Positions 25,339 to 33,279 of a stretch of DNA of 64,000 nucleotides are shown here, piece after piece. Origin of the DNA: Vicinamibacterales bacterium (GTDB lineage Bacteria > Acidobacteriota > Vicinamibacteria > Vicinamibacterales > Fen-181); NCBI GenBank assembly GCA_036504215.1, contig DASXVO010000002.1, positions 1 to 64,000 of the forward strand, written 5' to 3'. Numbering within the stretch: position 1 is the first letter of the stretch; each line of letters starts with the position of its first letter. The notes beneath the pieces are model-generated. The model was not told the origin of the DNA and did not search any database. It saw only the letters and a program-made list of their open reading frames with translations. The position numbers and the translations under genes are program-made.

Positions 25339-26484
25339 TTGGCGGGGGATTTGACCGTGACGACACCATCGACGCCGCATCTCGAGGCGTTGTTGCAGCA
25401 CGACGTGGAACTGCTCCGGCGGAAATTGCTGGAGATGGCGGCCCTGGACGAACGGGCGCTGACGAGGGCCCTGCAGGCGTTCCTGACAGGGGACCGTCAG
25501 CTGGCCTACTCGGTCATTCTTCGCGACCAGGACGTGGACGCCTTCGAGACCGAACTCGACAAGCTCTGCGTCGAGTTCATCGTTCGCCACCAGCCGGCCG
25601 CCGGGTTGCTTCGCTTCGTGTACGCGACGAGCAAGATCGTCGGCGCGCTGGAGCGAATCGGCGACTACGCCGAGAGCATCGCGCGCCAGGTGCTGCTCGC
25701 CAGTTCCCTGCCCTACGACATCCCGACCGACAAGTACAGCGAGATTGCCAACCTGGCGATTCCCATGCTGCACAACGCGATGCGGGCGTTTCTCGAGAAG
25801 AACCCGGACCTCGCCCGGACGACGCTCGCGAGCGAACCCCATGTGAACCAGGTTCGCGACGCCATCAACGCCCAGTTGGTCGAATGGCGCCAGGAGGGCC
25901 GGCTGCCGCTCGAGGCGCTGCCCCCGATGATCACCGTCGCGCGCCGTTTCGAGCGCGTGTCGGACCAGGCGACGAACATCTGCGAAGAGGCCCTCTATTT
26001 CGCCACCGGGGAGTACCAGCGCCACAAGGCACGTGAGGGGTTCCGCGTCCTGTTCGTCGACGAGTCGAACAGCTGCCTGAGCCAGATGGCGGAGGCTGTT
26101 GCGAACCGGCTGGGCCCCAAACGGTTCTCCTTTGCCAGCGCGGGCCTTGTGGCCGGCCCGGTGGATCCGCAGACGATCCAGTTCCTCGCCGACAAGGGGA
26201 TCGACGCGTCACATCAGGTGTCGAAGGCGCTCGACGGCATTCCCAGTCGCGACGAACTCCAGTTGGTGGTTGGGCTCGGCACCGAGGCACACAAGGCGAT
26301 TCCGCAGCGGCCGTCGAAGACGCTCGGGATTGACTGGTACGTCCCGGACCCGTCGGAAAGCCGAGGCAGGCCCGCCGATGTCACGGCGGCCTACGAGGCG
26401 GCGTTCGAATCGCTCAACGATCACATTCGAGATCTCGTTCAAGCCATATTGGATGACCCGACCCATGACCAAGCTCAGAAGTGA
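25339..26484 (+). CDS. PhoU fused to a catalytically dead LMW-phosphatase/ArsC-like domain
   Basis: 381 residues. Residues about 15-225 are a complete PhoU with both repeat signatures (LERIGDYAESIA, FERVSDQATNI). Residues about 235-375 align with the low-molecular-weight tyrosine phosphatase/arsenate reductase fold: the P-loop reads VLFVDESNSCLSQMAEA where active enzymes have VxFVCTxNSCRSQMAEA. The nucleophilic Cys is Asp241 and the phosphate-binding Arg is Leu247, although Cys246, SQMAE and the Asp-Pro acid loop (D337-P338) remain. The second redox Cys pair of ArsC is also absent. So it probably cannot hydrolyse phosphate esters or reduce arsenate; it may sense or bind an oxyanion or a protein partner. 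TTG 25339 has GAGG seven bases upstream; GTG 25357 is an alternative. It overlaps pstS by 20 bases. Confidence 0.85.
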   Translation: MAGDLTVTTPSTPHLEALLQHDVELLRRKLLEMAALDERALTRALQAFLTGDRQLAYSVILRDQDVDAFETELDKLCVEFIVRHQPAAGLLRFVYATSKIVGALERIGDYAESIARQVLLASSLPYDIPTDKYSEIANLAIPMLHNAMRAFLEKNPDLARTTLASEPHVNQVRDAINAQLVEWRQEGRLPLEALPPMITVARRFERVSDQATNICEEALYFATGEYQRHKAREGFRVLFVDESNSCLSQMAEAVANRLGPKRFSFASAGLVAGPVDPQTIQFLADKGIDASHQVSKALDGIPSRDELQLVVGLGTEAHKAIPQRPSKTLGIDWYVPDPSESRGRPADVTAAYEAAFESLNDHIRDLVQAILDDPTHDQAQK

Positions 26485-27388
26485 CGGTGGACGCCTCCCG
26501 CTCCGGGCGGCAGGTGTCGCGCTCGTGGTGTGTCTCCTGGCCGTATCGGCCGCCTGTTCGCGCGGCAAGGCGCCGTCGAAGAACGTGATCCAGGACACCG
26601 GTTCGGACACGATGGTGAATCTCGCTCAGGCGTGGGCCGAGGAGTACGCGAAAGTCGACCCGAGCGTCTCGGTCGAGGTGTCGGGCGGGGGATCCGGAAC
26701 GGGCATTGCGGCCCTGATCGAGGGAACGGTCGACATTGCGAACTGCAGCCGCAGCGTCGAGCCGCAGGAGGTCGCGCAGGCCAAGAAGAACACGGGCAAG
26801 GAGCCGCGTGAGTTCAAGGTGGGCTACGACGCGCTCGCGGTCTACGTCCACAAGAACAACCCGATGACGGACATCACGTTCGAGCAACTGGCGCAGATCT
26901 ACGGTGAAGGCGAGACCGTGACGAAGTGGTCGCAACTCGGCGTGAAGATGCCCGCCGGGGCGGATGAGATCATCCGCGTCAGTCGCCAGTCCAATTCCGG
27001 CACGTATGCCTACTTCCGAGAGGCGGTCCTCGGCAAGGGCCGCGATTTCAAGCTCGGGTCGCGTGACATGCAGGGCTCGAAGGACGTCGTGGAACTGGTG
27101 TCGAAGACGCCGCAGGCGATCGGGTACAGCGGGATGGGGTATGCCACGCCCGAGGTGAAGATGCTGCACGTTGCCCGGAAGGCGGGGGACCAGTTCTACG
27201 CGCCGACGGTGGAGAACACTTTGAACCACACGTACCCGATCGCGCGCCCGCTGTTCATGTACACTCTAGGTGAGCCGTCCGGTGGAGTGAAGAAATACAT
27301 GGACTGGGTGCACTCGGACGCCGGTCAGCAGATTGTTGTGAAGAGCGGCTACGTGCCGCTGCCGCGGGGCGGCGACACGGCGAAGTAG
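26465..27388 (+). CDS. pstS: Phosphate-binding lipoprotein PstS
   Basis: 307 residues. A signal peptide ends with a lipobox-like AVSAAC (Cys about residue 31), so it is probably a membrane-anchored periplasmic lipoprotein. Phosphate-contact motifs are visible: DTGSDTM (for the usual GSGS/T loop), SGGGSGTGI, and RQSNSGTYAYF. It captures phosphate and hands it to a PstC-PstA channel. It starts inside the end of the PhoU-fusion gene; an in-frame ATG at 26453 would add four residues. It is the only pstS in the window and leads into the second permease pair. Confidence 0.9.
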   Translation: MTKLRSDGGRLPLRAAGVALVVCLLAVSAACSRGKAPSKNVIQDTGSDTMVNLAQAWAEEYAKVDPSVSVEVSGGGSGTGIAALIEGTVDIANCSRSVEPQEVAQAKKNTGKEPREFKVGYDALAVYVHKNNPMTDITFEQLAQIYGEGETVTKWSQLGVKMPAGADEIIRVSRQSNSGTYAYFREAVLGKGRDFKLGSRDMQGSKDVVELVSKTPQAIGYSGMGYATPEVKMLHVARKAGDQFYAPTVENTLNHTYPIARPLFMYTLGEPSGGVKKYMDWVHSDAGQQIVVKSGYVPLPRGGDTAK

Positions 27389-27415
27389 TCACGTCGAGAG
27401 GGGGCAGGAGCGTCA

Positions 27416-28309
27416 GTGCAGCATCGACGACGCTGGGAACTGGTGGTGGAGAAGGGGATTGAAGCGCTGATTCGCCTATGTGGCATCAGCGCCATCGTCT
27501 TCGTTTTCGGGATATTCTTCTTCGTCTTCCGGGAGGGCGCCGGTTTCCTGGTCCACGGGTTCAATCCCCGCGAGTTCTTCACGAGCGTCGAGTGGTACCC
27601 GACGTCGCAAAGCCACGTGCGGTACGGCGTGCTCGCGCTGATCGCCGGGACGGCCGGCGTCACCGCGCTGGCCATGGCGATCGCGGTGCCGTTCGGCATC
27701 GGGTCGGCGATCTTCATCTCGGAGTTCTGTGGAGTCCGTGCCAAGGAAACGCTGAAGATCGTCATCGAACTGCTCGCCGCGATCCCGTCGGTCGTCTGGG
27801 GATTCATCGGCCTGACGGTCATGAATCCGCTGATCATGCGCCTGTTCGGCGCTCCCATCGGCCTCAACGTGTTGAACGGCGGCGTGATCCTCGCGCTGAT
27901 GAGCGTCCCGATCATCGTGTCGATCGGCGAGGACGCGCTCAAGGCGGTGCCCGATTCGTATCGCGAAGCGGGGCTCGCGCTGGGCGTGACCAGATGGCAA
28001 CTGGTCCACCGGGTCCTGCTGCCGGCCGCCAAGAACGGCCTGCTGGCCGCGGTCCTGCTCGGCGTCGGCCGCGCCGTCGGCGAGACGATGGCCGTGCTGA
28101 TGGCAACCGGCCATGCCGTGAAGATTCCGACGAGCGTGATGGACTCGGTGCGGACGCTGACTGCCACGATTGCCGCCGAACTCGGCGAGGCGCCCGTGCA
28201 TTCGGATCACTACCAGGTGTTGTTCATCATCGGGATTCTGTTGTTCATGATCACGTTTGTGGTCAACCTGACGGCCGACCTCGTCGTCCGCGGGATTCGC
28301 AACCGGTGA
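27416..28309 (+). CDS. pstC: Phosphate ABC transporter permease PstC, second copy
   Basis: A 297-residue inner-membrane permease with the PstC coupling loop EAGLALGVTRWQLVHRVLLP and helix GRAVGETMAVLMATGH. GTG start with GGAG six bases upstream. It differs clearly from the first PstC and lies between pstS and a second pstA in an operon that ends with the two unusual pstB genes, so it most likely works with those. Confidence 0.9.
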   Translation: MQHRRRWELVVEKGIEALIRLCGISAIVFVFGIFFFVFREGAGFLVHGFNPREFFTSVEWYPTSQSHVRYGVLALIAGTAGVTALAMAIAVPFGIGSAIFISEFCGVRAKETLKIVIELLAAIPSVVWGFIGLTVMNPLIMRLFGAPIGLNVLNGGVILALMSVPIIVSIGEDALKAVPDSYREAGLALGVTRWQLVHRVLLPAAKNGLLAAVLLGVGRAVGETMAVLMATGHAVKIPTSVMDSVRTLTATIAAELGEAPVHSDHYQVLFIIGILLFMITFVVNLTADLVVRGIRNR

Positions 28310-28338
28310 CGTCGTTGAGTGCTGCCGCATAGGTTCCC

Positions 28339-29223
28339 GTGTTCCAAGCCACCTCCTTCACGCGCCGCAAATCGGTCAGCGAACTCGCCGCCAGGACTGT
28401 CTTCCTGGCCATGACGCTGATGATGGTGGTGCCGCTGTTGCTCATCGTGGCCTACCTGTTCTACGAGGCGTGGCCGATCCTCTCGCTGGACTTCCTGCTC
28501 GAGAATCCGAGGAACGGCATGCGGGCGGGCGGAATCTGGTCGCCGCTGGTCGGCACGATCTACCTTGTCGTGATTTCACTCATGATCGCCACACCGATTG
28601 GGGTGCTGGCGGCGGTGTTCCTGAACGAGTACTCGCGGGACAACTGGTTCACCCGGGTCGTGAACCTCGCGGTCGTGAACCTCGCAGGCGTGCCGAGCAT
28701 CGTCCACGCGCTATTCGGGCTCGGTGCGTTCGTGCTGTTCGCAGGGTTGGGTAAGTCCATTCTCGCGGCGTCCCTGACGCTCGCCATCATGACGCTGCCG
28801 GTGATCATCGCCAGCACCAAGGAAGCACTCGCATCCGTGCCGAAGGCGTTTCGCGAGGCCTGCTGGAACGTGGGGGCGACCCGCTGGCAGACGATCCGCC
28901 ACGTGGTGCTCCCGAATTCAATCAGCGGGATCCTGACAGGCGTGATCCTGCAGGTGTCGCGCGCCGCCGGCGAGACCGCGCCGATCATGTTCACCGGCGC
29001 GGTGTTCTTCAAGGCGATCGAACCCGGCAGCCTCTTCGCCTACGGCCCCTTCGATCAGTGCATGGCGCTCTCGATGCACCTGTTCACGATCTCGACACAG
29101 GTGCCGGATGTGCCGCCAGCACTGCCGTACGGCACGGCGGTCGTCCTGCTGGCGACGGTCTTGATCGTGAACGCCGCGGCGATTGCCGTGCGGGTGCGAT
29201 TGCGCGGCCGGAGGAAGTGGTGA
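28339..29223 (+). CDS. pstA: Phosphate ABC transporter permease PstA, second copy
   Basis: A 294-residue inner-membrane permease. The coupling loop is EACWNVGATRWQTIRHVVLP, with Cys-Trp in place of the usual small residues, and the following helix is VSRAAGETAPIMFTGAVFF. It carries an extended region between the last two segments (QVPDVPPALPYG). GTG start. The stop overlaps the next pstB start as GTGA. The altered coupling loop may match the altered ATPases; that is inference. Confidence 0.88.
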   Translation: MFQATSFTRRKSVSELAARTVFLAMTLMMVVPLLLIVAYLFYEAWPILSLDFLLENPRNGMRAGGIWSPLVGTIYLVVISLMIATPIGVLAAVFLNEYSRDNWFTRVVNLAVVNLAGVPSIVHALFGLGAFVLFAGLGKSILAASLTLAIMTLPVIIASTKEALASVPKAFREACWNVGATRWQTIRHVVLPNSISGILTGVILQVSRAAGETAPIMFTGAVFFKAIEPGSLFAYGPFDQCMALSMHLFTISTQVPDVPPALPYGTAVVLLATVLIVNAAAIAVRVRLRGRRKW

Positions 29224-29981
29224 CCGCCGCCCCGATGATCGCGCTGGACGGGCTTTGCGTCCGCTACGGGCAGCGCGAGGCCTTGAAGGGCGTGACGTTC
29301 GACGTGCGTCGCAACGAGGTGCTGGGCATCATTGGCCCCGCGCAGTCGGGCAAGAGCACGTTGCTGCGGACCCTGAACCGCACGATCGACGATGTGCCGG
29401 GCGCGGTCGTGACCGGCACCGTGACGGTCGACGGCGAGAACGTGCGCCAGGTGCGCGACGTGTTCGCTCTCCGGCGCAAGGTGGGCATGGTGGCGCCGCT
29501 GCCGGTCGGGTTGCCGCTGTCCATCTACGACAACGTGGCGTTCGCGCCACGGATGGCCGGTATCCGCGACCGTCGGACGCTCGACGAACGCGTCGAGCGG
29601 TGTCTGCACCAGGCCGCCCTCTGGGACGAGGTGAAGGACCGGCTGGACAACCTGGGTACGAAACTGTCCGGCGGCCAGCAACAGCGCCTCACCATCGCCC
29701 GCGCGCTGTCGCACGAACCCGAGGTGCTGTGCCTCGATGAGTTCTCGATCGCGATCGACCCGGTCACCACGATGCGAATCGAGGATGTACTCAAGGAACT
29801 TCGCGATCGGATGACGATTGTACTCGTGACGAATCTGGTCCAGCAGGCCCGACGGATCGCGGATCGCACGGCGTTCCTGTTGAACGGCGAACTCGTGGAG
29901 ATCGACCGGACCGAGGTGATCTTCTCCGAGCGCCCGGCCGACTCGAGGACGTACGACTACGTCAGCGGAATCTTCGGATGA
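29220..29981 (+). CDS. PstB-like ATPase lacking Q-loop Gln and switch His (signature subunit)
   Basis: A 253-residue ABC ATPase of the PstB family. Walker A is intact (GPAQSGKST, 39-47), the signature is canonical (LSGGQQQR, 149-156), and Walker B keeps its Asp173-Glu174. The Q-loop, normally GMVFQ, reads GMVAPLPVG, with Pro93 at the Gln position. The switch motif, normally VTHNM, reads VTNLV, with Asn205 in place of His. The Glu is followed by FSIAID rather than PTSALD. Its own nucleotide site should therefore be poorly hydrolytic, while its signature could still complete a partner's site. GTG start overlapping pstA; the end overlaps the next pstB as ATGA. Full length and open, so it is not a decaying pseudogene. 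Confidence 0.88.
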   Translation: MTAAPMIALDGLCVRYGQREALKGVTFDVRRNEVLGIIGPAQSGKSTLLRTLNRTIDDVPGAVVTGTVTVDGENVRQVRDVFALRRKVGMVAPLPVGLPLSIYDNVAFAPRMAGIRDRRTLDERVERCLHQAALWDEVKDRLDNLGTKLSGGQQQRLTIARALSHEPEVLCLDEFSIAIDPVTTMRIEDVLKELRDRMTIVLVTNLVQQARRIADRTAFLLNGELVEIDRTEVIFSERPADSRTYDYVSGIFG

Positions 29982-30757
29982 GCGAGACCCGCGCCGACTA
30001 CAGCATCGCGACCAAGACCCTGAGCCTGTGGTACGGGACGTTCCAGGCGTTGAAGGACGTCACGCTGAACGTCCGACACGGTCACATCACGGCGCTCATC
30101 GGCCCGTCCGGCTGCGGCAAGACCACGCTTCTGCGGTGCTTCAACCGGATCAACGAACGCTACGGGTCGGTGAAGACGACGGGGGAGATCCGGATTCTCG
30201 GACAGAACATCTACGCGCCGGATGTCTCGCTGGTGGAGTTGCGGAAGTCGGTCGGCATGGTGTTCCAGCGGCCGAATCCGTTGCCGATCTCCGTCTACGA
30301 AAACGTGGTCTTCGGCCTCCGTGTCCACAGCGGCCTCGCCGCGCTCCGCAGGAAGAACCTGGACGAGGCCGTCGAGAAGGCGCTCCGCGAAGTGTCCCTG
30401 TGGGATGACCTGAAGGATCGCCTGCACCTGAAAGCGACGGCGCTTCAGCTCGAGCAACAGCAGAAACTGTGCATCGCCCGCCTCCTGCCGCTGAAGCCCG
30501 AGGTCATCCTGATGGACGAGCCGTGTTCGGCCCTGGACACGGAAGCGACACTCGCGGTCGAGGAGTTGATGGCGACGCTCGCCGGGCACTACACCATGCT
30601 CATCGTGACCCACAACATGGCGCAGGCTCGCCGCGTGAGCAGAGAGTGCGCCTTCATGCTGATGGGAGAACTCGTCGAGATGGCCCGAACCGAGGACCTC
30701 TTCCTCACGCCCCGGGACGAGCGGACCGGGGACTACATCGAGGGACGATACGGCTAG
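29978..30757 (+). CDS. PstB-like ATPase lacking the LSGGQ signature (catalytic subunit)
   Basis: A 259-residue ABC ATPase of the PstB family. Walker A (GPSGCGKTT, 42-50), Q-loop (GMVFQRPNPLP, Gln97), Walker B (LMDEPCSALD, Glu181) and switch His212 (VTHNM) are all canonical. The signature is destroyed: LQLEQQQK at 156-163 where PstB has LSGGQQQR, while the surrounding residues (QQ and LCIAR) are conserved. The preceding gene has the reverse pattern, so a heterodimer would have one consensus site (this Walker A/B/His with the partner's LSGGQ) and one degenerate site. The ATGA overlap supports equimolar synthesis. It is the last gene of the operon. Confidence 0.88.
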   Translation: MSETRADYSIATKTLSLWYGTFQALKDVTLNVRHGHITALIGPSGCGKTTLLRCFNRINERYGSVKTTGEIRILGQNIYAPDVSLVELRKSVGMVFQRPNPLPISVYENVVFGLRVHSGLAALRRKNLDEAVEKALREVSLWDDLKDRLHLKATALQLEQQQKLCIARLLPLKPEVILMDEPCSALDTEATLAVEELMATLAGHYTMLIVTHNMAQARRVSRECAFMLMGELVEMARTEDLFLTPRDERTGDYIEGRYG

Positions 30758-30763
30758 AGACGC

Positions 30764-30798
30764 CGCGGCCGGGACGGCCGCGACGACGCTCGCGTCGT
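30764..30798. terminator. Double hairpin between convergent pst and rib operons
   Basis: CGCGGCCG-GGA-CGGCCGCG (30764-30782) is a perfect 8-bp stem; ACGACGC-TC-GCGTCGT (30783-30798) is a perfect 7-bp stem directly after it. The position, seven bases after the last pstB stop and 26 bases before the convergent ribH stop, fits a bidirectional terminator. There is no T-run, so it could instead be a repeat element. Confidence 0.45.
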
Positions 30799-30824
30799 GC
30801 CGCTCTCCGTTCCGCCCACATCCT

Positions 30825-31301
30825 CTACCGCGTCCCGTCGATCGACGCGCAAAGGTCGATCATCTCGAGCGCCGTGGCCGCCGCGTCGAATCCCTTGTTG
30901 CCCGCCTTGGTCCCCGCGCGTTCCATCGCCTGCTCCAGCGTCTCAGCGGTAATGACGCCGAACACCACGGGCACGCCGGATTCGAGCGAGACCTGCGCGA
31001 TGCCTTTGGTCACCTCGCCCGCTATCAGGTGGAAGTGGGGTGTGTCGCCCTGGATCAGGCAGCCCAGGCAGACCACAGCTCCGTAACGCCCGGTGCGCGC
31101 GAGGCGCTGCGCCACAATCGGGATCTCGAAGCTGCCGGGTACCCAGGCCACATCAACGTCGCTCTCCGCCACCCCGTGACGCCGGAGACAGTCCTCGGCG
31201 CCCGCCAGCAGTTCCTTCGTGAAGAAGTCGTTGAATCGCGACGCCACCAGCGCCACCTTGCGTCCCCGTGCGTCAAACCGTCCTTCGAACACCGTGCCCA
31301 T
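30825..31301 (-). CDS. ribH: 6,7-dimethyl-8-ribityllumazine synthase
   Basis: A 158-residue enzyme condensing the ribityl-diaminouracil with dihydroxybutanone phosphate in the penultimate riboflavin step. Motifs include [27 protein letters not shown], the Gly/Asp-rich [16 protein letters not shown] with the catalytic His region, and [20 protein letters not shown] 31301 has GGGAG nine bases upstream; an in-frame ATG at 31322 has no such site. It is the last gene of the rib operon. Confidence 0.93.
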   Translation of the reverse strand: MGTVFEGRFDARGRKVALVASRFNDFFTKELLAGAEDCLRRHGVAESDVDVAWVPGSFEIPIVAQRLARTGRYGAVVCLGCLIQGDTPHFHLIAGEVTKGIAQVSLESGVPVVFGVITAETLEQAMERAGTKAGNKGFDAAATALEMIDLCASIDGTR

Positions 31302-31388
31302 ATGCGTCGTCTCCCTTGTCATGCCTGCGGAATTCCAGAACCCTGGCCCCGACTTCCGACTGTTGCCCGACCCCCGGCTCCAGGCCCG

Positions 31389-32603
31389 CTACACCTGCTC
31401 GAGCAGGTGTCCGAGCTTTGTCTTCTTCGTCCGCAGGTATTCGATGTTGCGGGTGTTGGCCGGCACCTCGAGCGGGACGCGGCTCACGACCTCGAGGCCG
31501 TGGCTGTCGAGGCCGACGATCTTGCGCGGGTTGTTCGTAATCAATTCCATTCGGCTCACACCGAGGTCGTGCAGAATCTGAGCACCGAGGCCGTACTCGC
31601 GCAGATCGGCGGGGAAGCCGAGTTGCTGGTTCGCTTCGACCGTATCGCTGCCTTCGTCCTGCAACTCATACGCCTTGAGCTTGTTCAGCAGGCCGATGCC
31701 GCGGCCCTCCTGTCGCATGTAGAGAAACACACCGGTGCCGCGCGCTTCGATCGCGGCAAGGGCCGCCTCCATCTGCTCGCCGCAGTCGCATCGGAGCGAG
31801 TGGAACACGTCGCCGGTCATGCACTCCGAGTGCACGCGCACGAGCACGGTCGTGTCCGGCTCGACCGCGCCCTTGACGAGCGCCAGATGTACCGCGTTGT
31901 CGACCGATGTGCTGTAGGCGAGCAGCCGAAACTGCCCGTAGCGGGTGGGCAGCGTCACTTCGATTTCCCGACGCACCAGCTTCTCGTGGCGTCGCCGATG
32001 GGCGATCAAGTCGGCGATTGACACCATCACCAGGCCGAACCGGTCGGCGACCTGCCGGAGTCGCGGCAGCCGTGCCATCGAGCCGTCCTCGTCCATGATT
32101 TCGCAGAGGATACCGGCCGGGTAGAGGCCGGCCAGCCGGCACAGGTCGACCACCGCCTCGGTGTGACCGGCGCGCTGGAGCACGCCGCCCGGCTGCGCCT
32201 CGAGCGGAAAGAGGTGTCCGGGGCGCGCAAGGTCGCGCGGCCGTGTCGCCGGATCGATGAAGACCCTCACGGTGTGGGCACGATCGGCCGCAGAGATCCC
32301 AGTCGAGATCCCGTCGGCGGCATCGACGGACACGGTGAAGGACGTGCCGAGCGGCGCCGTGTTCTCCGTGACCATCGCGTGGAGTTCGAGCGCACGAAGG
32401 CGCTCTCGCGTCGCTGGCATGCAGATCAGGCCCCGCCCGTGCTTGCTCAGGAAGTTGATCGCGTCAGCGGTGGCCTTGTCCGCGGCCAGCACGAAGTCCC
32501 CTTCGTTCTCCCGGTCCTCGTCGTCCACGACGACGATGATCTCGCCGCGCCGGAGCGCGTCGAGCGCCGCATCGATCGTATCGAGTGCTTTCACCACTGC
32601 CAT
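31389..32603 (-). CDS. ribBA: Bifunctional 3,4-DHBP synthase / GTP cyclohydrolase II
   Basis: 404 residues. The N-terminal RibB domain (about 1-205) has VVDDEDRENEGDF and GHTEAVVDLCRLAG. The C-terminal RibA domain (about 210-400) has the zinc Cys set in VHSECMTGDVFHSLRCDCGEQ, RQEGRGIGL and the catalytic region YGLGAQILHDLG. Together they supply both committed precursors of riboflavin. The ATG at 32603 has AAGG directly against it, so initiation may really be at GTG 32594, which overlaps the ribE stop as GTGA and has AAGGA eight bases upstream. Confidence 0.93.
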   Translation of the reverse strand: MAVVKALDTIDAALDALRRGEIIVVVDDEDRENEGDFVLAADKATADAINFLSKHGRGLICMPATRERLRALELHAMVTENTAPLGTSFTVSVDAADGISTGISAADRAHTVRVFIDPATRPRDLARPGHLFPLEAQPGGVLQRAGHTEAVVDLCRLAGLYPAGILCEIMDEDGSMARLPRLRQVADRFGLVMVSIADLIAHRRRHEKLVRREIEVTLPTRYGQFRLLAYSTSVDNAVHLALVKGAVEPDTTVLVRVHSECMTGDVFHSLRCDCGEQMEAALAAIEARGTGVFLYMRQEGRGIGLLNKLKAYELQDEGSDTVEANQQLGFPADLREYGLGAQILHDLGVSRMELITNNPRKIVGLDSHGLEVVSRVPLEVPANTRNIEYLRTKKTKLGHLLEQV

Positions 32604-33223
32604 CCTTTGTCGAGAATCGACCGCATCGTCAGCTGGGCAAGTTGCGGCTGGCTCGCCGCTTTCGCCAGCACATCCACCTCGATGTTGACCTCGTCGGCCA
32701 CGCGTAGCTCGTCGAAGCGCGTCGCGCGCAGCGTGTGGGGGACGAGCGTGACGGTGAACTGGCCGCGGAAGGGGCCCGCGTCGAGCGTCAGGCTCACTCC
32801 GTCCACCGCGATGGAGCCTTTCGGGAGCAGTTGCGTCGTGAGCCGCGCGGGCACGCGGACGGTCATGCGAACGACGCCGTGCGACCGCTCCAGCCGCACG
32901 ACGCGGCCGGTGCCGTCCACGTGTCCGAGGACGAAATGGCCGCCCACCTCATCGCCGATCCGCAGCGACGGTTCGAGATGGACGCGATCACCCACTCGCC
33001 AGCGGCAGAGCGTGGTGACACGTCTGGTCTCGACGGACGCGTCCACGCTGACCCGCGCGCCGGTGAGCGAGGTTACCGTGAGACAGATGCCGTTCACGGC
33101 GAGGCTGCTGCCGATGGCGAGTTGATCGGCAGTGCGCGGAGCGGAGATTCCGAGCGCGGTGACGCCGGAGCGCGAGCCGATCTCCTCAACCGTGCCGATC
33201 TCCCGAACGAGGCCAGTGAACAT
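32591..33223 (-). CDS. ribE: Riboflavin synthase, alpha subunit
   Basis: 210 residues in two lumazine-binding barrel repeats: MFTGLVREIG and the first-repeat VNGICLTVTS, then GGHFVLGHVDGTG and the second-repeat VDGVSLTLDAG. It dismutates two lumazine molecules into riboflavin. ATG 33223 starts the conserved MFTGLV. Its 3' end overlaps the start of ribBA, so the two are translationally coupled. Confidence 0.93.
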   Translation of the reverse strand: MFTGLVREIGTVEEIGSRSGVTALGISAPRTADQLAIGSSLAVNGICLTVTSLTGARVSVDASVETRRVTTLCRWRVGDRVHLEPSLRIGDEVGGHFVLGHVDGTGRVVRLERSHGVVRMTVRVPARLTTQLLPKGSIAVDGVSLTLDAGPFRGQFTVTLVPHTLRATRFDELRVADEVNIEVDVLAKAASQPQLAQLTMRSILDKGWQW

Positions 33224-33279
33224 CGTGTGCCTGAACTCCACGTGAGGGGGAGCCGGTTGGCGGCTCTCTCCTCCGTGCC

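Noticed and set aside
26029-26484. C-terminal domain of the PhoU fusion as a working arsenate reductase
   Set aside because: The nucleophilic Cys, the Arg of the P-loop and the second Cys pair are all absent.
29220-30757. The two odd pstB genes as pseudogenes
   Set aside because: Both are full length, overlap with their neighbours, and lose complementary motifs while surrounding residues stay conserved, which is not how random decay looks.
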